A stretch of 64,000 bases of DNA from Craterostigma plantagineum (lineage: Eukaryota; Streptophyta; Magnoliopsida; Lamiales; Linderniaceae): positions 26,142,501 to 26,206,500 of the forward strand of contig JAPQWV010000002.1 of the NCBI GenBank assembly GCA_027422505.1, written 5' to 3'. The translations under genes and the position numbers were made by a program. The notes beneath the pieces were generated by a model, which saw only the letters and a program-made list of their open reading frames with translations, searched no databases and had not been told where the DNA came from. This document shows positions 11,455-23,703 of the stretch, piece by piece (the stretch's first letter is position 1; every line of letters starts with the position of its first letter).

Positions 11455-12000
11455 AAAACTCGGCCTAGGCGGCCGCCTAGGCGCTAGTCGGCCAATCACC
11501 GAGGCGAAAACAACCTATTCGGCCAGTTAAGTGGCAAAACGATTAATCGGCCGAATACTCCTGAAAAGTCGGCAAAAATTGGGCCGACTAATCCATTTAT
11601 AAAAGAATTTATAAATTGAATTGCACAATATCAACTGAAACATTAAACTAAAATATAAGCAAAAAATTGGAAAAACAAATATGAAAATACAACTGAAATT
11701 AAAAAAAATATATAAACTAAAACATAATTCGAAATATAAAAATACACAATCCGAAATAAAAAAGGAATAATTGTCCACTATCATCCCTAAACATCATTTT
11801 TTACTAATATTATCAAATTGTTGTGATTGATATATTGGATAATTTAATTGATACACCTTAGTTTGGTAAAACAATAACATACCTGATATATAAAAGAATA
11901 TGTATGCCGCTAATTTATGCCTAGAAACAGCCTAGGCAACACCTAGACCGTCTAGTCCAAGGCCCCTCCCGGGCGCCCGACTAGCGCCCAACGTATTTTA
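11455..12000. mobile_element. Candidate MITE with GC-rich inverted ends
   Basis: The left end has GGCCTAGGCGGCCGCCTAGGCGCTAGTCGG-type palindromic sequence (11463-11492). The right end (11930-12000) has GCCTAGGCAACACCTAG and GGGCGCCCGACTAGCGCCC. The shared inverted core GGCGCTAGTCGG suggests terminal inverted repeats round an AT-rich middle without a gene. No clear target duplication was found, so the class is open. The stretch 11200-11455 upstream shows nothing I recognise. Confidence 0.4.
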
Positions 12001-12464
12001 CAAGATTGTGCGCATGCCAGTGTCAGCATCAATTGATGATCCGAATGACCTACTGGAATTAGGTATGGCTTCAATTGAGAGATTTCTGAGATATGTTTAT
12101 CAAGGGAAGCGAGCGGCTAAGAAGCTATGTGTTTCTTTTTTTCTTTTTAATTTCTCAAAGATATTTTATTATCTTTTTCTATAAAATTTTAATTTCTTGA
12201 ATTTTTTCTTTTTATTTATTTTCTGCGGCGCGAGCAGTTTTTATGACGTGCTGTCAGTCGGATTTCTTTAATAACTTGTCAATCGTTACAAGCGCATGTC
12301 AGTGGGTCGGCTGCGACGTCAATGGCTTTGGGTTAAAATATAGGGTTGAATCGTAGTGTCCATCATTTTTCCGAAAGTTACTGTCCATATTTTGCCAACA
12401 CCTCAAATATATGTCCCTATAACGCTACCCCCATTAGTTAAGGGACGAAAAAAATAATTAAGCC

Positions 12465-12514
<50 letters not shown>
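12465..12514. repeat. (ATT)n microsatellite
   Basis: An uninterrupted run of about 16 ATT units just upstream of the helicase gene fragment. Confidence 0.95.
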
Positions 12515-12515
<1 letters not shown>

Positions 12516-12549
12516 TCTGTGCAGTCGATTAGGTTTTCCGTCCGTGGAG

Positions 12550-13455
12550 CACAGAAGGATGAAGCCAAATTGAGATTTGCTGCTGCTGAGGTTTTCTAGC
12601 CTTTTCATCTCTTGTGTTCTTGATCTTTACAAGATCTTAATGCGAATAATTTACTTCCAACGTTCCATGATTGGCCATCATTCTATTCTACAGGGTGCTT
12701 CTGTAACCTTCTTAAACGTGCATAAAGGTTCCATCGAGTCCAGTAAATCTTCGAAATGGTGCCACAAGAACAATGTAAACTACCATGCCATGGTGAGTAT
12801 CTGAGTTCACCTTCCTCATTCTTTACTATGACTTTTTCCTCAATGTGCAGAAATGGTTGATGAAATCAGACAACAACTGAGAAGAATCGACCAACGTTTG
12901 GGCATAGCCTTAAAATCTTGTGAAGGGGACATGCAGGTAACTTGATATAGTTGTTGCCTGTTTGCAACACACACACACACATATATATGTGCGTGTATTA
13001 TTTCGCAAATTTTCATCGCTCTTCAGGTAGTGGGGAAAGCAGTCACAGCTGGATATTTCTCGAATGCTTGTCAGTTTAGAAGTAAGAGTCATTTTTACTG
13101 CAAATAACAAACCAATTTGCACTATGAAACATATATGACCTCTGTGTTTTTCTTATTACAGCCATTTAGTCATGACACTACAAGACCATAAGGAGTTCCC
13201 AAGAAGTTTACATCCATCCTTCTTCGGAGCTATTCAGGTTTGTTTCGTCGCACTTTTTTTTCCTTCAAACTCTGTGTTGGTACATTTATGCGATTGATTC
13301 ATTCATGTTTATTCTTGAATTAATTTTTCAGAGTGAACCCAAAGTGGGTGGTTTATCACTCGAGCGTTTCAACAGATCGTAAGTGCATGCGCAACGTAAC
13401 AATTGTAGATCCTTCGTGGTTGGAGAATTGCGCCTCATTTTACCACACCCAATAG
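12550..13455 (+). pseudogene. DEAH-box RNA helicase gene fragment (DHX35/DEAH9-like C-terminus) with introns
   Basis: Six blocks with GT-AG borders: to 12590, 12694-12792, 12851-12936, 13027-13081, 13162-13237 and 13332-13455. They encode KDEAKLRFAAAE, ASVTFLNVHKGSIESSKSSK, MVDEIRQQLRRIDQRLGIAL, VVGKAVTAGYFSNACQF, EVYIHPSS and VNPKWVVYHSSVSTDRKCMR. This is the C-terminal OB-fold region of plant DEAH-box helicases of the DHX35/DEAH9 type, in the right order. Upstream helicase motifs I-VI are absent, and the 13081/13162 junction gives a frameshift or stop. Because the introns remain, it arose by DNA duplication and not by reverse transcription. 13456-13980 holds only A-rich sequence. A short, diverged TE-captured fragment is likely. 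Confidence 0.8.
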
Positions 13456-13979
13456 TCACAGTCCACCTTACTAGAAAGAAACTGAGGTATGTATCATTTG
13501 TTAACATTAAGCTTTGAAGCTCACCACAATGTTCTGAACATCTTCAACTTTTACCAGGCATCGTTTTTCGTTGGTGCTGCTCGGTTTGGTTGTTGATGTG
13601 GTGGAAATTTGCTGTCTTAATCTGGTCACTATGAGGAATGTTTATGTGTTTTCAAACACCTTCTTCTATGGAGCAACACAGAATATAGCGTTCATCCATT
13701 CATTTTTTTAAATATACCTATAAAATAATACAAACGAAACTAGAAAAGAAAAGAAAAAAACAAAGAAAAAATACAAAAATATAAACAAACATAAAGTAAT
13801 ACTAATACTGCAATACATATTTTGTTAGGGGTAGTGATGATGAAAAAAAATCCACTTTTATTACTATACCTAAAAAGTTACAAAACAAATACGAAAGAAA
13901 CAAGAAAAAAATACAAAAAACGAAAAAAATACAAAACAATAAGAATAAAACATAAAAATAAACTACTGAAAATACTACA

Positions 13980-16260
13980 CTACATCCTTATTAAGTAAAA
14001 CACACGACGTCGCCTCCTCATCGTCTTCCGAAATTGATGCTTGGAACTCGCGATCGCATTTTCCGCTCGATTCTTGGACTCGGCGGTAAACCAATCCTTA
14101 AGCAACATGACCATAGCAAGAGCACTCGGCTTAAGGTTCGTTTGCCTATCTCCAATAATCCGACCGGATGTCGAAAATGCGGATTCTGAAGCAACACTTG
14201 ACGCTTGCACGGCTAGAACATCTCGACTGATAGCCGCTACCGTCGGGTAAAGAGATGCGTTCGACTTCCACCACTGGAGAATGTCAAAATCTTCCGGTGT
14301 TTGGAAGTTGTGACTCAAATATAGCTCAATTTCATTTGAGTTGCAACTATCTCTCCATTAGGCAGGATTTTCGTAGCCTAGGCACTTACTTGTTGAGGAG
14401 AAACAAATCAGATTCGTAGCTGTTGATGTTTATACCGATCAATCATATAAAAAATTCCGATTTATTCCGATTAAGCTTCTTCCTATTAATCTGCCAGTTT
14501 TTCATATACATTCAGTTCCAGAGTTATCCATCGGGCCACGGCCACCGCTAGAGGACCCCTCGGTCGCATGCTCGGTCCCCGAACCACCACGCACCTAAGA
14601 CTATAAAAAGCAAGAGGTTCTTGGAGAGAACGCATAATTGACGTCTTTTGATCGTTAACGCTCTTTCCAAGAAACGTCTCGCAATACTAAAAAATAATAT
14701 AGAAAGCCTCACTACGACGGGTCGAGTAAAGCCGCCAAGCCGTAGACAATTGGTATATTTTCCCAATACTTCTTGAATTTTTGCTCCATATTCTCAATGA
14801 AATGGTGCAAACTTTCATTATTACGATATTAAATAAATTTATAGCACATGCTAAAAAGCAAAGGAATAAATAATTGCGATGTCGGATAATGAATGCTGGA
14901 AAATTTCTCCGTTGCTTCCTTGAATACCGCAAGTAGTGACACACAAATCGCAAAGTTCTCAATCAACATCTAGTAATAGAAGTGAGGGATCGGAAGGAAG
15001 TCATACCAACTCCGTTGTTGTTCCAAAATGGGTGAGTAAATCCTTACAACTCATAAATGTGCTAAGAAGATGATATAAGGAGTTCAACCTAGTCGGTTCC
15101 AGTAAGGGAAACTTCTTATACCTAAGGCCATTCGTCTCGACGGTTTGTTCAACGAATGATCGAGACGTCGTTCACGCAGTTGTTTACCAATGAATTTAAA
15201 TTTTTCTATAACACGACCTGATACGTCATAGAATGCACATTTTACACATTAATTTAATCACATGGCAAGCACACCTAACATGAACAATCGACCGTTCAAA
15301 GGCATGTTGAGATGCACATTTTACACATTAAGATGTGTACTAGTGCAGCATGGAAAAGTATTGGCGGATTTGCCTTGACAGTTAAAATTGTATAAGACGT
15401 CTTACCTGACTTATGATATGGAATTAATTGCCGTAGGGTTCGCATTAAAGATATGGCGAGTTGTCCAACATCATAGACATAATCTTATCTTCAATCCCAT
15501 ATTTATTCGCCACATTCAAGACATACATCGCAATAGTATGTCCCGAATGCGACGAGTCTAGCGGATCTAGCTAAAGAATTCTCTTTTGCATAATCCACGT
15601 CTCATCTATCCAATGGCATGTCAGAACTAGATACGAATGGAAAGTAACGTTCGTCCAAATATCAGTAGTTAAACTAACCATACACGACATGTTCGATAAA
15701 CGTACTACTAAGTTCGATCTATATTCTTCGAAGGTTTCTAACACATACTTCCTAAGTGTCTTACGACCTACTTGATGGAAACTGGGTTGTATCGAACTTG
15801 TGAAGTTGATAAACCCTTGAATTTTTGCAATACCACATGGTCGGCACATTGGACCACAAACTTAACTAGCGCCATCTTTGAAATCTCCCTAGTGATAACG
15901 AAATTCCTACCGGTATGCACGTCTATTTGTTGTAGTGTTCGCTCAGTACATATGGGTTCTAGCGTTACCGAATCAAATTTGTGAAAATCGGTTATGTTTT
16001 CCCATAGATCCCGAACCCCTGGTTACCACCACCTCTATATTGATATTCCTAACGACATATTTTACAATAAGCTTTACCTTTGTTGGGGTTTGCCGGGTTC
16101 GAGTTCGAGGTCGAAATGGTTCCAAATTCGAGCATTTCGTCTGGGTGCCTGATGTTGCCATGGCCGTGGTAGATTCTTTGCTCGATCTAGTTTCGCGTCG
16201 TCCTCCATCTCCTTCCATCTCCTCGACCTCGTCATTGTCGGATCGACCTCGTTGGGCATA
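13980..16260 (-). pseudogene. hAT-family transposase with BED finger remains, degenerate
   Basis: Read 5' to 3' on the minus strand: a start region (MEDDAKLDRAKN) and BED-finger linker (RIWNHFDLELEPGKPQQR) at 16070-16180; remnants ICTERTLQQIDVHTGRNFVI at 15900-15960; at 15571-15849 VGRKTLRKYVLETFEEYRSN and SLTTDIWTNVTFHSYLVLTC, the hAT RNase-H-like core; at about 14760-14800 MEQKFKKYWENIP in broken frames; and at 13980-14340 the C-terminal dimerisation domain, with DILQWWKSNASLYPTVAAIS and SVASESAFSTSGRIIGDRQT. This is the plant hAT type related to RICESLEEPER/DAYSLEEPER. Several stops and frameshifts, and a gap near 15000-15550. No terminal inverted repeats were identified. Confidence 0.85.
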
Positions 16261-16333
16261 AATCGGCCATACATGTACGAAGATAACCAAAAATATAGTC
16301 GTTCGGGTAAACTTGATGCCATTTTAGTAAAAT

Positions 16334-16464
16334 ATGCGTGTGTGTGTGTTTCGTGTGTGTGTGTGTATGTATTTCGAGCGCATGCGTGCGTGTGTGTGTT
16401 TCGTGTGTGTGGTGTGTGTGTTTCGTGTGTGTGTATTTCGAGTGTGTGTATGTGTGTATTTTTG
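16334..16464. repeat. GT-rich compound microsatellite
   Basis: About 130 bp of GTGTGTG runs broken by TTTCGTGTG and TATTTCGAG. Cys/Val- and His/Thr-rich frames across it on both strands are artefacts. Confidence 0.93.
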
Positions 16465-16859
16465 TTAGAGATTAAGATGGTGAAACCCAAAATTCGGACT
16501 AAAACGGTTTTATTAATGACGGGGGATGAATCACACGGATATAAACGATGCCATTTGCGACCTAATAGCTAAATCCAAGAGTTCGAGAACTACGGCCCTC
16601 ACAATCCGAGTGTCAGAGACACCGGCCATCAAATATCCTAAACCTAGACCTCCCAATTAGGCTACTAACGCCCCTCCTTTTATAAGAGAAACAAATCTAA
16701 AATAAGCCCAATAAGATTCCTAATGAATCTCTCTACCCTAACTAAATTTTATTCAAAATAAAGATCCCTAATAAATCGTCTACCCTAACTAAATCTTATT
16801 CAAAATAAAATAATACTAATAATATGAAAATAATAAAATTAAATATACTACCATAACAT

Positions 16860-17640
16860 TATCAACGCCTCGAAAATGGCTTTGTCCTCAAGGCGGTAAA
16901 AAAATAGCACCAGGGTCCCATATCTTGAAACTCGTGCAGCTTATAGTTTGGTCGGCTCGCACAAGAACGTCTTCCTTGCTACATCGCTTGGTCTTTGACA
17001 CAACGGAAAAGCTATTTGAATCTATCTTGCTTTGCTCGACGTGCTTCTCAAAATTTTAGCAATATGTTCTTTCTTCGACACGTTCTCTTGATCTTTCCGC
17101 TTTCTTGATGTTCCTACACTTACCACGACTTCTTCTGCATGTCTGCGAGCTTTTCCTTTTCCACAGAAATCAAGGGGGACCCTTGGAGGAGAGTTCATTG
17201 TTGATGAAGAGGCTGTTGTGATGATTATTTTCGTGAGTTGTTGAGAAGGTTGAGGCTATTGTTGAGCCATCAATTGAGTCAGCGTCTGAGAATGAACGAT
17301 TTGTGACTCGACCCGAGTCTGAACATCAGATGCAGTTTGTGATACCACCTTCACTTGATATTGTTGCTTCCACTCCTCAAACGTTAGTCTAAGAGCTCTT
17401 GTCCGAGCTCCAGATTTGACGAGATCTAATAGCATCAATTCCAGCACGTTAAATTTCTCAGCCAAATTATTCACCGTCTTCTCTAACCTTTCCATTCGTT
17501 GTTCCATTTTTGGCCGCGTATCGAGTACAAACAGTTCCGGCAGGGGTGAATGGTGTTCCACCTGTAGCGATCCTCGCTTTCTAATACTAACTGTGGCGGA
17601 CTTTCGCAACGTAAGTCGCGGAAGACCCGTCTAAAAAATC
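16860..17640 (-). pseudogene. Deleted Ty3/gypsy element: gag start joined to pol end
   Basis: At 17256-17609 a coiled-coil gag N-terminus reads MEQRMERLEKTVNNLAEKFN and LTFEEWKQQYQV. Downstream (17250-16980) Ser/Lys-rich remnants follow. At 16860-16890 the sequence resembles the end of gypsy pol (RLEDKAIFE, like the LEDKvvFegG tail of Reina-type elements). Protease, RT, RNase H and integrase are missing, so this is a large internal deletion. The A/T-rich 16480-16860 may be its 3' non-coding part; I could not define an LTR. Confidence 0.5.
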
Positions 17641-18300
17641 TTTTTCTTAAATAAAATATATTATGATGAATATCGTCTACATCGTCATCCCTATACATGG
17701 GTCGTAGCCCAAGATAACAAAACACTCAAAACCCTAACGTCGCTCCACAGGTCACATCCATGTACAGTCTCGCCCTCAAAAGTCCGTGGAGCACCGCCAG
17801 CCCGCTGTCACAACGCGTATCAGCGCCGGACTCGGATGTACCTCCAACACGTAAACTGAGCTCCTTGCCAGTAGGTGAAACGTGCGCTCAACCCCATTCC
17901 CAGACACCTCACAATGTGCACGCTCTACCCCCGTCACGACTTATCATATCTCACAACTCGTGACTCGACAACACACACTCGGGCGGCCAACTCAGGTGTC
18001 GTTAGAGCAACGCTCGGACGGCCAACTCAGGTCCGTTAGAGTTAGCTCTCACCCAACGCTCGGGCGGCCAACTCAGGTCTCGTTAGAGTGGCACTCCCCC
18101 AAAGTAACACCCTAACGCTCATTGTTGAGACTGTCGAGAACTTCTAGGCTTATAAAAAACATTCAATACTAAAATTATAGTAGCCATAGAAAACCTTAAT
18201 AAACCGAAAGCATCCTTTGCGAAAATTAAGCACGTCTAGGATCCACGTCTATACTCGCCCATATATTTTCTACGTCATCTAGGCTTATTTATTCTTATTT
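17641..18300. repeat. Unassigned stretch with three tandem 35-45-bp units
   Basis: No gene. Around 17977-18090 the block GGGCGGCCAACTCAGGT followed by CGTTAGAG occurs three times with small changes. This kind of sequence occurs in plant LTR regions, but I cannot assign it. The rest shows nothing recognisable. Confidence 0.55.
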
Positions 18301-20573
18301 TTATCACGCTTCAGCAGAATTGAAAGAGTTGAAGGAACAATTGGATGAACTGCTACAGAAGGGGTTCATTCAGCCAACTTTCTCACCCGTAGAGCACCCG
18401 TTTTATTCGTTAAAAAGAAAAATGGATCGATGCGGCTATGCATTGATTACAGAGAGCTGAACAAGATCACCATCAAGAACAAATACCCCCTCCCACGAAT
18501 TGACGACTTATTTGACCAGTTGCAAGGCGCGGCAGTATTTTCCAAGATAGACTTGAGGTCGGGTTATCATCAGTAGAAAATCCGAGAAGAGGATATTCCG
18601 AAGACAGCTTTCAGTGGGCACTATGAATTCTTAGGCATTCATACTGACTAGCGTCAGCAGTGGACTTGATGAACCGGGTCATTGTTGGATAAGTTTGTCA
18701 TTGTCTTATTGATGACATTCTAATCTACTCGAAGACGAAGAAAGAGCATGAACAACACCTGAGAATCGTCCTGGAGATATTGCAAGAGAAACAGTTGTAC
18801 GCGAAATTCAAGAAATGCGAATTCTGGCTCAATCAAGTCGCATTTCTTGGGCATATGATTTCAGGAGCTGGAATTTTCGTTGATCCTAGTAAGATTGGGG
18901 CTATCAATAGCTGGCCCCAACCGACGAACGTAACCGAAATACGAAGTTTCCTTGGACTGGTCGGATACTACCAGAAGTTTATCAAGGATTTCTCAAGAAT
19001 CGCCTCAACCTTAACGAAACTGACGAAGAAGAACACTCAATTTCAATGGGACGATGCATGCGAACAGTGCTTCTAGGAACTTAAGCCGACGACTTGCTAC
19101 GGCCCAGTTTTGACAATACCTACGAGGACCGGAGGATTTTCTGTTTATAGTGATGCAGCGAAGAACGGTCTCGGATGCGTTCTAATGCAGTATGGAAATG
19201 TAGTTGCATACGCTTCACGGCAGCTAAAAGAATATGAGAAGAACTACCCGACGCACGATCTAGAGCTTGCCGTGGTTTTTGCTCTCAAAATCTGGAGACA
19301 CTACCTATACGGAGGCCGATGCGAGATCTTCACAGACCACAAGAGTCTAAAATATTTTTATTCACTCAAAAGGAGTTGAACATGAGGCAAAGACGGTGGC
19401 TTGATCTTGTCAAGGACTATGATTGTGAAATCAGCTACCATCCAGGGAAGGCGAATGTAGTCGCAGACGCGTTAAGCCGCAAGACTGTAAATACAGAATT
19501 ACAAAGACTTGAAGTAGAAGTGATACGAATGGGCGAAATCAAAACAAGGCGAACAGCGTTAACACTCCGACCTACATTAATGGAGCAGCTCACAAAGGCG
19601 CAGGAGAATGACGAACTGTACTTGAAAATCAAAGAAGCGTAACCAGAACAAAGATCAGCAGGTTTTGCAATACGAGACGATGGGAGTTTATATTACATAG
19701 ATCGTTTATACGTTCCTAATGATGCCGAGCTTCGGAAGACTGTTATGACAGAAGCGCATACCACAATTTACTCTATCCACCCCGGAGCAACGAAAATGTA
19801 TAGAGACCTACGAAGCAATTAATGGTGGCCAGGAATGAAAAGAAAAATAGCAACATTAGTGAGTCAATGCCTGACGTTTCAACAAATAAAAGCCGAGCAT
19901 CAACGACCGGCGGGAACTTTGCAATACCTACCGGTACCTAAACGGAAGTGGGATCATATTACGATGGACTTCGTCGTCGGCTTGCCGAAAACTGTGAAAG
20001 GCCACGATGCTATCTGGGTCATTGTTGATCGATTGACCAAGTCTGCTCACTTCTTACCAATTAGCTCAACATTTTCCGTGGAACGATTCAGGAGATAGTA
20101 CGACTCCATGGAGTGCCAATATCAATCATTTCTGATAGAGACTCAAGGTTTCTATCTAAATTCTGGATGAGCCTACAGAAGGCTATGGGCCAACTTATCA
20201 TTTAGTACTGCCCATCACCCCCAAACTGACGGGCAGTCTGAACGAACCATTCAGACATTGGAAGACATGCTGAGAGCCTTTGTGCTCGACTTTAAAGGAA
20301 ATTGGAGCCGGTACCTCCCTCTGATTGAATTCTCCTATAATAATAGTTACCACGCAAAGATTGCATGGCTCCATACGAGGTCTTATACGGGCATAAATGT
20401 AGATCTCCAATCCATTGGGACGAGGTTGCAGAACGAGGGATACTAGGCCCCGACCTAGTGCGAGAAATGACTGAAGCCTGCACAGATACGAGAACGAAAG
20501 ACAACGGCTCAAAGCAGACAGAAAAGCTACGCAGACAAAAAATGTAGACCATTGTTCCAACTAGATGACTATG

Positions 20574-21038
20574 TGTAACATCCCGTCCCATACCGGGTGT
20601 CACTATTGCATCGCTTCCTACCGGGACTAGTGGGGTTGGGCCCACCACACTCCGACTGATAGTCTGGCCCCACTGTATCACCATTTAATCTTTTAGCGTG
20701 CTTCGTGCACTCGCTCACACTCACCCTGAGAAACTTCCCAAGGGGTCACCCATCCCTAGATTGCCCCAAGTCAAGCATGCTTAACTTCGAGGTTTCGATA
20801 GATGGCCTCCCGAAGGTAGGTCGACCTTGGTGATATGAGTAGTACTATCAATTCTCTTATATGATTCTTAGCCTGACACGCCCATACATCGTCAGTCTCG
20901 GGATCCCCTCTCATTCTGGTGTGGAATCGGTTCATTCATGTACCCATCGCCTCGAAGCCTGCCAGGAGCCGCTCCTTGTCCGTGCAACTCTCTGGCACCG
21001 GCGATCATTCCCCGCCCTCTTCGGCCCCAGGCATCACA
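20574..21038. mobile_element. Solo LTR of a Cassandra-type TRIM
   Basis: A 465-bp unit starting TGTAACATCC and ending GCATCACA, flanked by the perfect 5-bp duplication CTATG (20569-20573 and 21039-21043). Removing the unit and one CTATG restores the gypsy integrase frame. Its middle contains a 5S-rRNA-like domain, the hallmark of Cassandra terminal-repeat retrotransposons in miniature. Only one LTR is present, with no internal region, so it is a solo LTR made by LTR-LTR recombination. Confidence 0.88.
20733..20806 (-). other. 5S rRNA-like domain inside the Cassandra LTR
   Basis: On the minus strand the sequence contains GTTAAGCATGCTTGACTTGG and then GGATGGGTGACCCCTTGGGA. These parallel the 5S rRNA blocks GTTAAGCGTGCTTGGGC (box A region) and GGATGGGTGACC (box C region). 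It is diverged and incomplete, so it is not a functional 5S gene. Confidence 0.82.
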
Positions 21039-21497
21039 CTATGCATTCCTGAAAGTATCCCCGATGAAAGGCGTAAAACGGTTCGGGAATAAAGGCAAGC
21101 TGAGCCCGAGGTATATTAGGACCGTTCTGAATCCTTAGGAAAATTGGCGAAGTCGCGTACCAGCTAAAATTGCCAGCTTCGCTAGCTCAAGTACATGACG
21201 TCTTTCATATATCGACGCTGCGAAAATACATCGCCGACCCAAGCCATGTATTGAATAACGAAGTTCTTCACCAACAACTCAAGCCAGATTTGAGTTACAA
21301 AGAAAGACCCGTGGAAATATTGATGCATGAGGTGAAGAGGTTACGGAACAAGGAGATTCCACTAGTAAAAGTTAATGGCAAAATCAGTCCACAGAAGAAG
21401 CGACGTGGGAACGGGAAGATGATATGAGGAATCACTACCCTGAGCTATTTCTCCCTGCCTGATTTCGAGGGCGAAATCCCTTTTAAGGGAGGGAGGA

Positions 21498-22190
21498 TGT
21501 AATACCGGAGTCCCGTAACTAAGCCGGTCAATAAATTGCGTACATATTATATACTATGTGACTGCATACTATGTGTGTATATGATTTCATGCTATATGTG
21601 CTATAGTTCTATATGGGCTTATATGCTACTAGGAGACTTAGAAATAATTTTATATAAAGTATAAAGCCTTTAGTAGGAACTAGTTATAAAGAAATTAAGA
21701 ATTTCGAACCCTAGGGTATTTAAAATAACAGGATAGATTGCAAAGAAATTAGAGGTTCGAATTATATGATAGAATAGGTTATGAAGGAAGTTGGAACAAA
21801 CTTTAAAACTTAGAAATTTTAAATAAATGAATTCGATTGCTACATATGAGGAAATAAATATAATAAGAAATTGCTAAGCCTTGGGAAAATATGATTATGG
21901 AAACCTAGAATTATACATGAATTTCGATAGCTTAATGAAGAGGAAATCCTATATAAGATTATTATAAAAATATTACGTGAAGCTAGAATATATTATTCCC
22001 ATAGAACTCGGAAACTTGATTAGGAGGGAATGAAAATAATAATAATAATATAAGAAATATTGTATAAGGCAAGATAAGTATTAAACTAAAAGTGTTGGAT
22101 GCCATTTGTACTATGCTACACGCAAAGACCAACTTAGGATAAGAAGGAAAACTTACATATCATAATTCATTAGCATCAAAACACTTGAAC

Positions 22191-22268
<78 letters not shown>

Positions 22269-23669
22269 TGTGGAGAACGAAACATTGCTTAAGGAAGAAG
22301 CTCTTGAAAACCCTAGTATAAGAAGGAAAACTCAAATACTAACAAACCGAAGCTGAGCTGGGGAATAGGTGTAATAACATCCTTATTCTAACTTCATAAT
22401 TTCATCTATATTAATAGCATGTATTTAGGGTTTGTACAGTTTTAGTTTTAAGGGTTTAGAAGGATTAAAGTTCTTAGGAAACTCGTATTGTTCTTGAGGA
22501 AGGTAGTTTTGATCGAAATGGTTGAGAATTTTAGGGTCAAAACTGTTTTAGAATACCAAGGAGGAGCTTCACGAACCATGAAAGGTTTGCGAATTAGGTC
22601 CACAATTTGGAACGATTCGTGAAAGAAGTTGTTAATTAATTCGCAAAGTAGGAGATGGTTATGGAGTTGGTTGAGAATGCAAGGAACTTCACGGTCAAGC
22701 TTCACGAATTGAGCAAGTTGGCGAGTTGTACATGGTGCAAGAACTTAACGAACTGATATAAAACTTCATGAACTCAACTTCGTTTGGCGAAGCCATTTGG
22801 CGAACCCCGTTACAAACCCTACATGGCAACCTCATTTGGCGAATCCCATTTGACGAATTATATTTATGAGTTGAACATGGAAACTTCTTGGAGAGGACTT
22901 CGTGTGAACCAATGAAAATCAAGAGAAATGGGTTTAGTAGTGAATATGTGGGAGGTGACTCATGCGTGATATATTTCACAAATCAAGGAACACTTTATGA
23001 ATTGTGGGGTTGGGAATTGTGCATGTAAGATGTTCATGAAGCCTTAAAAAGATAAATATTATTATAAGGTACATATAGTTCACGAGTTGTAAGGGGCTAG
23101 GAATTTCACTAATTATGAATAGGGAGCTTCACGAAGCACAAAGGAATAAAATAATCTTATAAGCCATATCGGAAACTTCACGAATTTTAAGGAGTTTAAG
23201 ACCACTTGGTGAACTGTGAGGTATTAGTGTCACGAACTACGAGGGAATAAAAATCGAAACCCAGAAAATAAATCAAGAAAATTCGTTGGAAACAATTAGG
23301 ATCAAGAGTTATTGGGTTTGGCCGATTGTATCACAAATATTTAGTAGCCCGACATGCAATGTGCCCCATTTAGTAGTTGCCTTTATATTGTATTCTCATC
23401 TATCAAACGTAAGCAAAAATGAATACAGTTCTTCTATCTTCTTCATCAATCTCTCATCTCTCTCGATATCTCTGTCTATCTCTCGATCTCTCTGTCTCTC
23501 TCAGTCTCTCTCTCCCCTTCTAATCTAATCTTCTTCTACCTTCTATATCGTTCCCTAGTTCTACTTAAAATCATTAGAAACAGTATATCTACCGTTTATA
23601 TCTCGCGCCCTAACTGTTCGACGAAACGCGCAAGTAAGAAACTGTTTCAAATATGGCCGGGATCTTACA
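21498..23669 (+). mobile_element. 2.17-kb gypsy LTR
   Basis: Starts TGTAATACCGG directly after the polypurine tract of the upstream pol, and ends GGGATCTTACA directly before a primer-binding site. Both borders are therefore defined by function. It holds an AG microsatellite (22192-22266) and a CT-rich stretch (23455-23520) that may mark the transcription start region. One LTR serves as the 3' LTR of the upstream pol and the 5' LTR of the downstream gag. No gene inside. Confidence 0.8.
22192..22266. repeat. (AG)n microsatellite
   Basis: About 37 uninterrupted AG dinucleotides within the gypsy LTR. Confidence 0.97.
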
Positions 23670-23672
23670 ACG

Positions 23673-23684
23673 TGGTATCAAAGC
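23673..23684 (+). promoter_or_regulatory. Primer-binding site of the gypsy element
   Basis: TGGTATCAAAGC, three bases after the LTR end. It differs at one base from the initiator-tRNA-Met complement TGGTATCAGAGC. Confidence 0.8.
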
Positions 23685-23703
23685 TGACCACCCTCGGATC
23701 CTT

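Larger units (their letters stand above)
18305..21497 (+). pseudogene. Ty3/gypsy (Tekay/chromovirus-like) RT-RNase H-integrase
   Basis: RT begins at 18305 ([17 protein letters not shown]) and breaks near 18575-18700. From 18780 RT thumb and RNase H follow: [86 protein letters not shown]. Integrase has an eroded HHCC finger (19700-19880), [20 protein letters not shown] and [21 protein letters not shown] Cassandra LTR at 20574-21038 splits the C-terminus, which resumes with GVKRFGNKGKLSPRYI, VHDVFHISTLRKYIADPSHV and the VKV block that starts the C-terminal chromodomain-like tail, shifted near its end. It ends at LPDFEGEIPFKGG and the polypurine tract AAGGGAGGGAGGA. At least five stops or shifts. 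Protease and gag are absent on this side. Confidence 0.9.

Noticed and set aside
16074..16572. Cys/Val-rich (plus) and His/Thr-rich (minus) frames
   Set aside because: Produced by the GT microsatellite; only the BED-finger part of the minus frame is real hAT sequence.
20733..20806. Genuine 5S rRNA gene
   Set aside because: Only the central blocks match, ends are missing, and it lies inside a TRIM LTR with its own target duplication.
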